Shown here: piece after piece, positions 30,174-39,085 of the stretch
How positions within the stretch are numbered: the first letter of the stretch is position 1
How the letters are laid out: each line of letters opens with the position of its first letter
Assembly (NCBI GenBank): GCA_900471525.1
Contig: UCEZ01000019.1
Span: forward strand, 1 to 64,000
Reading direction: 5' to 3'
Length of the DNA: 64,000 nucleotides
DNA from: Hyphomicrobiales bacterium
Lineage (GTDB): Bacteria > Pseudomonadota > Alphaproteobacteria > Rhizobiales > Rhizobiaceae
Notes under the pieces: model-generated
The model's database searches: none
The model's input: the letters and a program-made list of their open reading frames with translations, nothing else
Told to the model about the DNA's origin: nothing
Made by a program: the position numbers and the translations under genes

Positions 30174-31211
30174 ATGGACGAGAAAACCAAGAGCAGGCAG
30201 GCAAACATGCCCTCCTCACTGAATGAGCGTCCCACCCTGAAGACAATCGCCTTCATGACCGGCCTCGGCATCACCACCGTGTCGCGGGCGCTGAAGGACG
30301 CTCCTGATATCGGTGCCGAAACGAAGGAACGCGTGCGGCTCGTTGCTGCGCAGGTCGGCTACCACCCAAATCGTGCAGGCGTGCGGCTGCGCACGGGCAA
30401 GACAAACGTCATCAGCCTGATCCTCAGCCTGGAAGAAGAGTTCATCGGCCTGACCAGCCCGATGGTCGTCGGCATTTCGGAAGTCCTCGCTACCACCCAG
30501 TATCATCTGGTTATCACGCCCTACAGCGCCCGCAGCGATCCGCTTGATCCGGTGCGTTACGTTCTGGATACGGGCGCGGCCGACGGCGTCATCATCTCGC
30601 GCACAGAGCCAAAGGATCCGCGCGTCGCTCTCATGATGGAGCGCAACTTTCCCTTCGGGACGCATGGCCGCACCGAACTGGGCCTCGACCATCCCTATCA
30701 TGACTTCGACAACGAGCGCTTCGCCTACGATGCCGTGCGCATGCTGGTGGAACGCGGTCGGCGCCGGATCATGCTGCTGCATCCGCCACCGTTCCTGACC
30801 TATCATATGCACATGCGTTCCGGTTTCGAGCGGGGCCTGCGGGATTTCGGCGCGACCTCGGTTCCGTTCAACAAGGTCGATCTCGACAACAGCCTGGCGG
30901 ATATCCGCGTGGCCTGCGAGGCCGCTATGCTGGCGCCGGATGCCCCCGACGGCGTGATCTCAGGCAGCGGCGGCGGAGCTGTGGCGCTCGTTGCCGGAAT
31001 TGAAGATGCGGGATTGAAGCTCGCGCGCGACGTCGACATGGTCTCAAAGCAGTCGAACGACTTCCTTCAGTGGCTCAGACCCGAAGTCATCACGCTCAGG
31101 GAAGACTTCCGGCTGGCTGGGCGAGAACTGGCAAAGGCGGTGATTGCCCGGATAGAAGGCCAGCCCGCGACCGAACTGCAGACGTTGAGCTTTCCCGTTC
31201 TGCAGAACTGA
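30174..31211 (+). CDS. LacI-family transcriptional regulator
   Basis: A 345-residue repressor: N-terminal helix-turn-helix (LKTIAFMTGLGITTVSRALKD) with hinge, then a periplasmic-binding-protein-like sugar sensor domain. The divergent position to the mannoside ABC operon and two matching palindromes predict it as the local repressor. The start could be ATG 30174 or ATG 30207, the latter directly before the conserved HTH region. Confidence 0.9.
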   Translation: MDEKTKSRQANMPSSLNERPTLKTIAFMTGLGITTVSRALKDAPDIGAETKERVRLVAAQVGYHPNRAGVRLRTGKTNVISLILSLEEEFIGLTSPMVVGISEVLATTQYHLVITPYSARSDPLDPVRYVLDTGAADGVIISRTEPKDPRVALMMERNFPFGTHGRTELGLDHPYHDFDNERFAYDAVRMLVERGRRRIMLLHPPPFLTYHMHMRSGFERGLRDFGATSVPFNKVDLDNSLADIRVACEAAMLAPDAPDGVISGSGGGAVALVAGIEDAGLKLARDVDMVSKQSNDFLQWLRPEVITLREDFRLAGRELAKAVIARIEGQPATELQTLSFPVLQN

Positions 31212-31224
31212 CCGGCAGAAAGCA

Positions 31225-31253
31225 GAACGGCCGCTGTCGATCAGCGGCCGTTC
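31225..31253. terminator. Hairpin between convergent lacI and gnd genes
   Basis: GAACGGCCGCTG-TCGAT-CAGCGGCCGTTC, a perfect 12-bp stem. It lies between two convergent stops. There is no strong T run on either strand, so it is a possible bidirectional, perhaps Rho-assisted, terminator. Confidence 0.6.
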
Positions 31254-31301
31254 CAAGTCGTGTCCCGGCGGCAACCAGCTGCCCCGCAATCGGACCAATG
31301 A

Positions 31302-32732
31302 TCAGGCGTTCAGCCCGCTGCCCCATGGACCATGATGCGCGTCGGCGCCATCGACGCGGTCGAAGCCGTGTGCGCCGAAGAAGTCACGTTGCGCCTGGAT
31401 GACGTTTGCGGTGCCGCGACCGCGGCGATAGCTGTCGAAATAACCAAGTGCGGAGGCGAGCGCTGGAACTGGCAGGCCGCCCAGAGCGGCAGCTGAAACC
31501 ACCCGGCGCAGCGCACCATCGGTTTCCTTGACCATGGTCGCAAAGGCCGGCGTGACGATCAGGTTGGCAGCATTCGGATCCTTGGTGAAGGCCGTGGTGA
31601 TCTCGTCGAGGAATGCCGAGCGGATGATGCAGCCCGCACGCCAGATCCTGGCGATCGTCGGCATCGGCAGGTTCCAGTTAAACTCGCGCGAGGCCTGCGC
31701 CATGACGGCGAACCCTTGCGCATAGGCGCCGATCTTGGCAGCCAGCAGCGCGCTTTCGAGGTCCTTCAGGAAAGCGGCCGTGTCGGCAATCTTGAATTCG
31801 CCGACATCAGGCAGGCCGAGCACCTTTTCGGCAGCTTCGCGCTCGCTCTTGACGGACGAGATGCTACGGGCTGCGACGGCTGCCTCGATGGCGGTTGCCG
31901 GGATGCCCATGTTCTGCGCTTCGATCACCGACCACTTGCCGGTGCCCTTCTGGCCGGCCTTGTCGAGGATGAGATCGACGATCGGCTTGCCCGTGATCGG
32001 GTCGGCAGCTTTCAGCACCTTCTCGGTGATTTCGATCAGGTAGGAGTTGAGGCGGCCCCTGTTCCATTCGCCAAAGACTTCGCCGATTTCGGTGGCGCTC
32101 ATCTTCAGGCCATCGCGCAGGATGCCGTAGATTTCCGCGATCATCTGCATGTCGGCATATTCGATGCCGTTGTGGATGGTCTTGACGAAGTGACCGGCAC
32201 CGTTTTCGCCTAGCCAGGCAACACACGGATCATCATTGTATTTGGCAGCGATCGAAGTCAGCACCTTCTCGACGCGCTTCCAGGATTCTTCCTTGCCGCC
32301 GACCATGATGGACGGGCCGTGACGCGCGCCCTCCTCGCCGCCGGACACGCCCATGCCGATGAAGGTCAGGCCGCTGTCCTTGAGATTGTCGAAGCGGCGC
32401 ATCGTATCGCGGAAATTGGCATTGCCGGCATCGATCATGATGTCGTTCTTCTCGAGATACGGCTTGAGCAGTTCCATCTGCTGATCGACCGGCTCGCCCG
32501 CCTTGATCATGATGATGATCGGCCGCGGCGGACGGATGGCAGCGACGAATTCCTCGATGGTTTCGCAAGGCACGATCTGGCTCTGCAATTCGCCGGCTTC
32601 GGCATAAAACTTCCGCGTCGCCTCAACCGTGCGGTTGAAGACTGCGATCTTGTTGCCTTTTTCGGCAATGTTGAGCGCCAGATTCGATCCCATAACGCCA
32701 AGACCGATAAGGCCGATTTCCGCCTGTGCCAC
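31302..32732 (-). CDS. gnd: 6-phosphogluconate dehydrogenase (decarboxylating)
   Basis: A 476-residue enzyme converting 6-phosphogluconate to ribulose 5-phosphate with NADP+ in the pentose phosphate pathway. Rossmann motif GLIGLGVMGSNLALN, signature IMIKAGEP, catalytic region GVSGGEEGARHGPSIM with Lys/Glu in HFVKTIHNGIEY. GTG at 32732 behind GGAGG gives the normal family start VAQAEIGLIG; the longer ORF lacks support. Length is normal for the family. Confidence 0.95.
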   Translation of the reverse strand: MAQAEIGLIGLGVMGSNLALNIAEKGNKIAVFNRTVEATRKFYAEAGELQSQIVPCETIEEFVAAIRPPRPIIIMIKAGEPVDQQMELLKPYLEKNDIMIDAGNANFRDTMRRFDNLKDSGLTFIGMGVSGGEEGARHGPSIMVGGKEESWKRVEKVLTSIAAKYNDDPCVAWLGENGAGHFVKTIHNGIEYADMQMIAEIYGILRDGLKMSATEIGEVFGEWNRGRLNSYLIEITEKVLKAADPITGKPIVDLILDKAGQKGTGKWSVIEAQNMGIPATAIEAAVAARSISSVKSEREAAEKVLGLPDVGEFKIADTAAFLKDLESALLAAKIGAYAQGFAVMAQASREFNWNLPMPTIARIWRAGCIIRSAFLDEITTAFTKDPNAANLIVTPAFATMVKETDGALRRVVSAAALGGLPVPALASALGYFDSYRRGRGTANVIQAQRDFFGAHGFDRVDGADAHHGPWGSGLNA

Positions 32733-33002
32733 GTATGTGCCTCCGTTAGACAGTGAAGCGGCCAGTGCCCGGATGAGCGTGCGCGCAACTCCACCAGATT
32801 GAACTGTGCAGGACGATTTTGCTCGGCACCGGATGCCTGGACACGCCTGCGAATGCTGACGGAGTTTTGGCACTCAAATCGATTAACGACAAGTGATTGT
32901 TGTCAAAAGCAAGACTTTTCCGGACAGGCCGGGTAAACTTCGGATAGTGAACGCAGCGTTTGAAAGCGTCGTGTGATCAATCGGAAATGCGGAGGACGGC
33001 GG

Positions 33003-33785
33003 TTGAATACGGGCCTCAAAGACCTGGTCATGGCATCGTCAGCCGGAAACTACCGGGAGCAACCGACGACGGCATCCCTTGCGACCCATTTTCGTTGCAT
33101 ATGGGCCCATAGTCTGCCGCCGGGCTTCGACAAACGCGTTGCTGTCGTGCCGGACGGTTGCAGCGACATCATCTGGTCGGAGCGAGGTCTTTATGTCGTC
33201 GGCCCCGACAGAACCGCTGCCTTTCCGCCCTTGCAGCAAGGCACGACCATCATCGGCATCCGCTTCCAAGCCGGTGCTGCCGCCGCCTGGCTGAACCTGT
33301 CATTGGCCGAGATAACGGGAGAGACAGTCGCCATCTCCGATCTCTGGGGCGCTTCCGGAACAGAACTTCAGCAGCGTCTGTTCGAAGCGCCTACAATCGC
33401 TGAAAAGCTGTCTCTGTTGCAGGCCGTCTTGCAGCAGCGGGCCTGCGGGGTAACGACGCCCTCCTTGGATATGCGCCGGACATTCGACCATCTGGCGCGA
33501 GAACGCGGCACCGGCGAGGATACGATCCGAAATCTGTCCCGAGCCCTTGGATATGAAGAGCGCACCTTCCGGCGCCATTGCGTCGATCATTTCGGCTATG
33601 GCCCGAAAACCCTCGATCGCATCCTGCGTTTCCAGCGGCTTCTTCTTATCTTCAGATCGTCACGGCACGAAGCCCTGTCAATACTGGCATTTGAGGCCGG
33701 CTATGCCGATCAGGCGCATATGACACGCGAGGTGCGAATGCTCACCGGCCTGTCGCCCGCCGACATCCGCAGGCAATTCGTCTGA
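33003..33785 (+). CDS. AraC-family transcriptional regulator
   Basis: About 260 residues. The N-terminal half (about 25-150) is the DUF6597-type sensor domain with VAVVPDGCSDIIWS, and the C-terminal half holds two helix-turn-helix motifs (IRNLSRALGYEERTFRRH; LSILAFEAGYADQAHMTREV). TTG 33003 has GGAGG at 7 bp; ATG 33030 is the alternative. It precedes SRPBCC and VOC genes on the same strand and may control them. Inducer unknown. Confidence 0.87.
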   Translation: MNTGLKDLVMASSAGNYREQPTTASLATHFRCIWAHSLPPGFDKRVAVVPDGCSDIIWSERGLYVVGPDRTAAFPPLQQGTTIIGIRFQAGAAAAWLNLSLAEITGETVAISDLWGASGTELQQRLFEAPTIAEKLSLLQAVLQQRACGVTTPSLDMRRTFDHLARERGTGEDTIRNLSRALGYEERTFRRHCVDHFGYGPKTLDRILRFQRLLLIFRSSRHEALSILAFEAGYADQAHMTREVRMLTGLSPADIRRQFV

Positions 33786-33859
33786 TTGTCCGTTTTGTTC
33801 AAGATTTTGCGGTCGGTTGGGTGCAGATTCGGCGCCGACAGCATGAAAGGAAAACGCAC

Positions 33860-34258
33860 GTGACCGTGATGGAAGCGAAAATCGTTCACATCAGCATCGA
33901 GAGAAACTGGCGCGATGTGTATGCGTTTGCCTCCAAGCCGGAAAACACACCGCTCTGGGCATCTGGACTTGGAGACGGACTGGGACCGGATGGCGAAGAC
34001 TGGGTGGCGCACGGCCCCCTCGGCAGCGTCCGCATTCGTTTCACACCAATCAACGATCTAGGCGTGCTGGATCATCTCGTCATTATGGAATCGGGCATGA
34101 GGGTGAACAATGCTCTGCGTGTCGTACCGAACGGCGATGGCGCGGAGGTGATGTTCACGTTGCTGAAACTGCCCGGCATGAGCAAAGAACAATTCGACGC
34201 GGACGCTAACTGGGTCCAGAAGGACCTCAACACATTGAAAAAATTGCTGGAAGCATAA
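33860..34258 (+). CDS. SRPBCC (START-like) family protein
   Basis: A 132-residue helix-grip protein of the SRPBCC superfamily, starting VTVMEAKIVHISIERNWRDVYAFAS. Such proteins form a hydrophobic cavity for small ligands; no specific reaction can be assigned. GTG 33860 has AAAGGA at 8 bp, while ATG 33869 is possible. It is 15 bp from the VOC gene, so the two are co-transcribed. Confidence 0.8.
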   Translation: MTVMEAKIVHISIERNWRDVYAFASKPENTPLWASGLGDGLGPDGEDWVAHGPLGSVRIRFTPINDLGVLDHLVIMESGMRVNNALRVVPNGDGAEVMFTLLKLPGMSKEQFDADANWVQKDLNTLKKLLEA

Positions 34259-34273
34259 ACAAGGAAGACGAAC

Positions 34274-34624
34274 ATGGGACAGAAGGGCATCGATCGCCAG
34301 ATCGACAACATCGAGTTCGCCGTTACTGACATCGCCCGCTCAAGGGCGTTCTATGACGCGGCGTTTGGCTGGTCGTTCACAGAATACGGCCCGGAATATT
34401 GCGAATTCAGCGACGGCCGCCTGACCGGCGGATTGACGACGGGAACGGCAAGACCCGGCGGACCGCTGGTGATCCTTTATGCCAACGATCTCGCGGCGAC
34501 GCAGGCGCGGCTTGAAACGGCGGGTGCCCTTATCGTTCGAGAGACCTTCTCGTTCCCGGGCGGACGGCGGTTCCATTTCCAGGATCCCGACGGATACGAA
34601 CTGGCCGTCTGGTCGGACAAATAA
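34274..34624 (+). CDS. VOC-family (glyoxalase/bleomycin-resistance-like) protein
   Basis: A 116-residue single VOC-fold protein: IDNIEFAVTDIARSRAFYDAAFGW at the start and FPGGRRFHFQDPDGYELAVWSD at the end, the two beta-alpha-beta modules. Members are metal enzymes or binding proteins; the substrate is unknown. It follows the SRPBCC gene by 15 bp. Confidence 0.85.
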   Translation: MGQKGIDRQIDNIEFAVTDIARSRAFYDAAFGWSFTEYGPEYCEFSDGRLTGGLTTGTARPGGPLVILYANDLAATQARLETAGALIVRETFSFPGGRRFHFQDPDGYELAVWSDK

Positions 34625-34675
34625 CCAAAGAAAAGATGAGAGTGAGCGAGGGTCAGCCGCCCTCGCCTTTCGACC

Positions 34676-35401
34676 TCAAGCCGCGATCGAGCGGCGGCGG
34701 TCGGCGATTTCCTGCAACATCAGGATCGCTCCGATGATCTTGCCGGTGCTCGACATGCACGGCGTCATCCGGCAACGCACCACCACAGTCCGGTTGGCGA
34801 CATCCTTCGCGAAAGTATAGTCGACGAGCTCACCGGAAAAACATTTGTCGAGATTGGGTTTGACCCTCTGTTCGAAGCGCTGGATGCCAACGAACTCGAC
34901 GATGTGACGACCGACGAGGTCCATCGGCCGCTCCTCCAGCCGCGCAGCGTTGACGGGATTGGTGTAGAGATAGCGGTAATCAGGCGTGATGACGGCAATG
35001 CGATCCGGCAGGCAGTCGAGAATCGCTTCGTTGAGGAACCCTTCGTCGACGCGCCCCTTCAGCGCAGCAACCGAGGGTGACGACGACGCCCATGACTTTC
35101 CGAGCACCTCGTCGCTTCCGACGGAAAAATAGCGGTCTGCCAGTGTTTGCAGGGCATCGCGCTGGCGCAAGACACTGGATATGTCGTCGGCTTCCTTACG
35201 CAGGAGATCAAGGACAAACTGGAACTGCAAACGGGCATCGGCGACCGTCTCAGCCTTCTCCTGATAAATCGAACTCAAAACCGGTTCGATCTCGCGATCG
35301 AGAATGTTGATCAGCAGATCGTCACCGGATTTGACGGCATATTGCAATTGAGAATATTTGAACCAGAAGAGCTCGATCAATGCCTTCAATTTCCACCCCA
35401 C
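34676..35401 (-). CDS. PAS-domain protein
   Basis: About 241 residues: a helical N-terminal part (about 1-110) and a C-terminal PAS domain (about 125-235, AILDCLPDRIAVITPDYRYLYTNPVNAARL). No kinase, GGDEF or HTH output domain is present, so it is either a partner protein or a stand-alone sensor. The first codon is GTG with the nearest good AGGAGG 11 bp upstream; the start is uncertain. Converges on the VOC gene. Confidence 0.75.
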   Translation of the reverse strand: MGWKLKALIELFWFKYSQLQYAVKSGDDLLINILDREIEPVLSSIYQEKAETVADARLQFQFVLDLLRKEADDISSVLRQRDALQTLADRYFSVGSDEVLGKSWASSSPSVAALKGRVDEGFLNEAILDCLPDRIAVITPDYRYLYTNPVNAARLEERPMDLVGRHIVEFVGIQRFEQRVKPNLDKCFSGELVDYTFAKDVANRTVVVRCRMTPCMSSTGKIIGAILMLQEIADRRRSIAA

Positions 35402-35762
35402 TCCCGCTCAATCCTCCTGCCGCGCCTGAACAACCGCAGAAAATTGAACGCAACCCAAGTTTAAATCGATTGAATCGCGCTATTTCCTTAACCCGAAGCG
35501 CTTGCAATCGCCCTGCTGTAACAACCGAAGTTTACACTCAAAGAACGAGTGATCAACACCTGAAAAATCACCTGAAACGTTTTCGGCGAAGTTATTTCAG
35601 ACGTTTAATATAAAATAGATCGAAGTCTCCCAAGACTTTCGGCACAAGCAGCCACCTTCCGAAAGTCCCCCCGGAAGAGTGGGCTACTCCCTAGCCGATT
35701 CCGCCAAAGCACAACATGCTCGGGATCGTAATTTTTAAACGGTCAGCGGCGGAGCGCCACGC
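35402..35762. other. Intergenic region upstream of the PAS gene
   Basis: AT-rich 360 bp containing the PAS gene promoter (minus strand) and the 3' end of the lpxXL transcript. No gene, clear terminator or repeat seen. Confidence 0.4.
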
Positions 35763-36695
35763 TCAGCCTTTCAGGCTTTTCTTGATGTTCCAGCGGTCGT
35801 GATACCAAAGCCACTGGCCCGGATATTCCCGCACCCAACTCTCGACCTTATCGTTGAGCAACTGTGCCGTCGCGTTGACATCGACGCCGCCGTCGGGCTT
35901 CCGCGGAATCTCGATAGCCGGCTCAAGTTCGAGGCGAAAGCGTCCGTCCGGCAGCCGGATGGAGCGCGCCGGATAGACTTCGCAGTTGAACTGTCGCACC
36001 AGCTTGGCAAGCAGCGGATTGGTTCGGACGTCCCTTCCGAAGAATGTAGTCGTCAGCCCCTTGCGGAACTTCTGATCCACGAGGACGCCCACGGCCCCGC
36101 CGGCCTCCAGCTTGCGCGCGAGCGTGAACGAGGAGCCCGCATGCGAGGGAACGAGATTACCCATGCGCTGCTTGCGGAAATCGAAGACTTTCTCGGCAAC
36201 ATACGGATTATTCGGAGGCCGGAAAAGCACCGTCACGTCCAGGCCAAAGGCAGCACTTGCGACCGGCAGCAGCTCGAAATTGCCGCTATGGGCGGTAAAG
36301 ACAATGAAGGGGCGCGGGTTGTCGCGCAATTCGACGAACAGCGGGATGCCGGAAACCTCGATACGGCCGGGCTTCGGGTTTGCCGGATCGAAATCAAAGA
36401 GTTCGTCGAGGAAGACGTATTCGGCTGCGAGCCGGCCGATGCTGCCCCAGCTTTCCAGCGCGATCGCCTCGATCTCGGCCTCGCTCTTTTCCGGAAAGGC
36501 GTTGCGTAGATTGGTGAGCGTCAGCGTGTGACGGCGCTTGAGCTTCGGCCCGAGCCAACGGGTAAAGCGATCGGCAAATTCGATGGCGCCTCTGGCCGGG
36601 AACAGTTTCAGCGTACCCAACAGCAAAAAGACAAACTGCGCGATCGACCACTGGCGGAAATGCTCCAGCGAAAGAACCAGCCGTGTGATCAGCAT
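35763..36695 (-). CDS. lpxXL: Very-long-chain acyltransferase for lipid A (LpxXL)
   Basis: A 310-residue inner-membrane acyltransferase of the LpxL/HtrB family: one N-terminal membrane segment (WSIAQFVFLLLGTLKLF), the H(X4)E/D-type motif FTAHSGNFELLP, and a later conserved VGVLVDQKFRKG. In rhizobia LpxXL transfers 27-hydroxyoctacosanoate from AcpXL to lipid A, and the linked acpXL-fab-adh genes support this. Start ATG 36695 or GTG 36701. A frame from further upstream overlaps the dehydrogenase gene and is rejected. Confidence 0.9.
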   Translation of the reverse strand: MLITRLVLSLEHFRQWSIAQFVFLLLGTLKLFPARGAIEFADRFTRWLGPKLKRRHTLTLTNLRNAFPEKSEAEIEAIALESWGSIGRLAAEYVFLDELFDFDPANPKPGRIEVSGIPLFVELRDNPRPFIVFTAHSGNFELLPVASAAFGLDVTVLFRPPNNPYVAEKVFDFRKQRMGNLVPSHAGSSFTLARKLEAGGAVGVLVDQKFRKGLTTTFFGRDVRTNPLLAKLVRQFNCEVYPARSIRLPDGRFRLELEPAIEIPRKPDGGVDVNATAQLLNDKVESWVREYPGQWLWYHDRWNIKKSLKG

Positions 36696-36706
36696 GCGCA
36701 CTGTGT

Positions 36707-37735
36707 TCAGTCCATCCGCAGGATGATCTTGCCGAAGACTTGGCGGGTTTCCATCCGCTCCAACGCCTTGTCGATCTCCGTGAAGCCGACTTCGGTGTCG
36801 ATGACGGGATGAACGAGCCCGCGCGCCATCTTCTGCATGGCGTCTGCCATGTTCTCCATACGGCAGCCGAAGGAGCCGAGCAGCTTCAACTGCTGCTGGA
36901 ACAGCATCATCAGGTTCATTTCTGTGGAGACACCGGAGGTCGAACCGCAGGTGACGAGACGCCCGCCGCGCTTCAGGACGAACATCGAAGCCGCCCAGGT
37001 ATCCTTGCCGACATGTTCGAAGACGACATCGACGCCCTTCTTCTTGGTCAGCTTGCGCGTCACACCCTCGAAGCGGTCCTTGCGGTAGTTGATGACATGA
37101 TCGGCGCCGAGCGCCTTGGCCTTCTCGATCTTGTCGTCGGAGCCGACGGTGGTGATAACGGTGCAACCAATTTTCTTGGCAAGCTGGATCGCCGCCGAAC
37201 CGATGCCGGAACCGCCGGCATGGATGAGAATGGTTTCGCCGGGTTCGAGCTTGGCATTGTCGAACAGCATGTGTTCGACGGTGCCGAAGGTGACAGGCGC
37301 TACGGCTGCAGCAACAGCGTCCACACCCGGAGGAGCAGGAACGAGCAGGCGTGCCGGGAGATTGACCTTCTCCTGCGCAAAGCCGTCGAGATGGAAGCCG
37401 TGCACGCCGCCGACATGTTCGCAGAGATTGTCGCGGCCTTCACGACACGGACGGCAGAGGCCGCAGGTGCGCGCACCGTAGATCGAAACAAGCTGCCCCG
37501 GCAGCACGTTGGCGACACCCGGGCCGATCTGATCGACCACGCCGGAGGCTTCCGCACCAATCACCAGCGGCATCTTGCGCTTGGCAAAGGCCATGCCGCG
37601 CCAGCCCCAGACGTCGATATGATTGAGGGCCACGGCCTTGACACGAAGCGTCACTTCGCCAGGGCCCGGCGCGTCCGGCTCCGGGAGATCGGTGATTTCC
37701 AGCTTACGATCGTCGACCAGTTGCAAAGCGCGCAT
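36707..37735 (-). CDS. Zinc-type medium-chain dehydrogenase of the VLCFA cluster
   Basis: A 342-residue MDR-superfamily oxidoreductase. GroES-like domain with four clustered Cys for structural zinc (CGLCRPCREGRDNLC), and a nucleotide-binding GGSGIGSAAIQLAKKIG motif. In known rhizobial VLCFA clusters a dehydrogenase or enoyl-reductase-like gene stands in this place between fabF1XL and lpxXL; it may act in the fatty acid reduction cycle, which is inference. The downstream lpxXL begins 11 bp after its stop. Confidence 0.85.
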   Translation of the reverse strand: MRALQLVDDRKLEITDLPEPDAPGPGEVTLRVKAVALNHIDVWGWRGMAFAKRKMPLVIGAEASGVVDQIGPGVANVLPGQLVSIYGARTCGLCRPCREGRDNLCEHVGGVHGFHLDGFAQEKVNLPARLLVPAPPGVDAVAAAVAPVTFGTVEHMLFDNAKLEPGETILIHAGGSGIGSAAIQLAKKIGCTVITTVGSDDKIEKAKALGADHVINYRKDRFEGVTRKLTKKKGVDVVFEHVGKDTWAASMFVLKRGGRLVTCGSTSGVSTEMNLMMLFQQQLKLLGSFGCRMENMADAMQKMARGLVHPVIDTEVGFTEIDKALERMETRQVFGKIILRMD

Positions 37736-37789
37736 GATATAAGTCCTTAAGCCCGAGGGCGTCTTAGTCGAAAAGTGTCTTGTGTCCGA

Positions 37790-39073
37790 TTAGGCCGGTT
37801 CGGCGGCCATGACAAGGCTGGCGTTCTGGCCGCCGAAGCCGAAGGAATTCGACAGAACGGCCGTTACCTTGGCATCCCGCTTCACGTTCGGCACAACGTC
37901 GAGCACGATCGACGGATCGGGGTTCTGATAGTTGATGGTCGGCGGCAGCGTGCCGGTGAGGATCGTCTGCAGCGAGAACACCGCCTCGACGGCGCCAGCA
38001 GCAGTCAATGTGTGGCCGATCATCGACTTGTTGGACGATACCGGGATGGACGGCAAGGCTTCGCCGAATACCGACAGCATCGCGCCATATTCCATCTTGT
38101 CGTTCTCGGGCGTCGAGGTGCCGTGTGCATTGATGTAGCCGATATCGCTTTCGTTGAGGCCGGCATCGGCGAGTGCCGCGCGAATCGTCGCGATCGCCGG
38201 GCCGCCGTCGGGCGACGACCGCGTCCGGTGGAAGGAATCCGCCTTTTCGCCGCAACCTTTCAGGATCCCGTAGATCTTTGCGCCGCGAGCAATCGCTGCT
38301 TCCAGCGATTCCAGCACCAACGTCGCGGCACCTTCGGCAATGACGAAGCCGTCGCGATCCTTGGAGAAGGGTTTCGATGCCCGCTCAGCGGGGTCGTTCT
38401 GCGTCGAGAGGGCCGACAGAAGCGCAAAACGGATCAGGGCTTCGGCGCTGACCGAGCCATCCGTGGCAACGGTCAGGGCTCTATCGGTGCGTCCCTGGCG
38501 GATCGCTTCGACACCAAGCTGGATGGCCGTCGCGCCGGAAGCACAGGCGGTCGAGAGGGTCACCGGCAGTCCGCGTGTCCCGAACCTATCGGACAGGCGC
38601 TCGGAGATGGCGCCAAACAGCGCGGCCTCATGAAACACCGCATCCGAACGGTCGCGCATGGCAGCGAGGAAGCGGTCGTAGGCATCACCCGGTTTCTGCG
38701 ACGGACGCGAACGATCGGCAAGCTCGAAGCGAGCGCTCCATTCCGGCTCGATCGGTGGCGCGGCAAGGAAAAGCGGTCCATTGAAATCACCGGACAGTCC
38801 GGCCTGCGCCAAAGCTTCAGCGGTCGTTTCGCGGGCAAAGGCGTAGGATCGCTCGACGGCGTTTTCCGCAGGAAGATCAATGAAGTCGACGGTTCCGCTG
38901 ATACGGGTCGACAGACCTTCCGTTGGGAAACGGGTGATCTTGTGGATACCGGAAACGCCAGATGTCAGCGCCTTCCAGTTATCCTCGACGCCCTGGCCGA
39001 GCGAGGTGATGACGCCCATGCCGGTGACGGCGATCAGCGGGCGGCCGAGATGATCCTTGTAAGCGCTGGTCAT
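37790..39073 (-). CDS. fabF1XL: Beta-ketoacyl-ACP synthase FabF1XL
   Basis: A 427-residue KAS II-type condensing enzyme with the complete Cys-His-His triad: Cys177 in TLSTACASGAT, His317 in INAHGTSTP, His354 in SMIGHTLTAAG. It elongates acyl-AcpXL towards the C28 hydroxy acid of lipid A. It follows fabF2XL by 12 bp. Confidence 0.92.
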   Translation of the reverse strand: MTSAYKDHLGRPLIAVTGMGVITSLGQGVEDNWKALTSGVSGIHKITRFPTEGLSTRISGTVDFIDLPAENAVERSYAFARETTAEALAQAGLSGDFNGPLFLAAPPIEPEWSARFELADRSRPSQKPGDAYDRFLAAMRDRSDAVFHEAALFGAISERLSDRFGTRGLPVTLSTACASGATAIQLGVEAIRQGRTDRALTVATDGSVSAEALIRFALLSALSTQNDPAERASKPFSKDRDGFVIAEGAATLVLESLEAAIARGAKIYGILKGCGEKADSFHRTRSSPDGGPAIATIRAALADAGLNESDIGYINAHGTSTPENDKMEYGAMLSVFGEALPSIPVSSNKSMIGHTLTAAGAVEAVFSLQTILTGTLPPTINYQNPDPSIVLDVVPNVKRDAKVTAVLSNSFGFGGQNASLVMAAEPA

Positions 39074-39085
39074 ATCTGCCGCTCC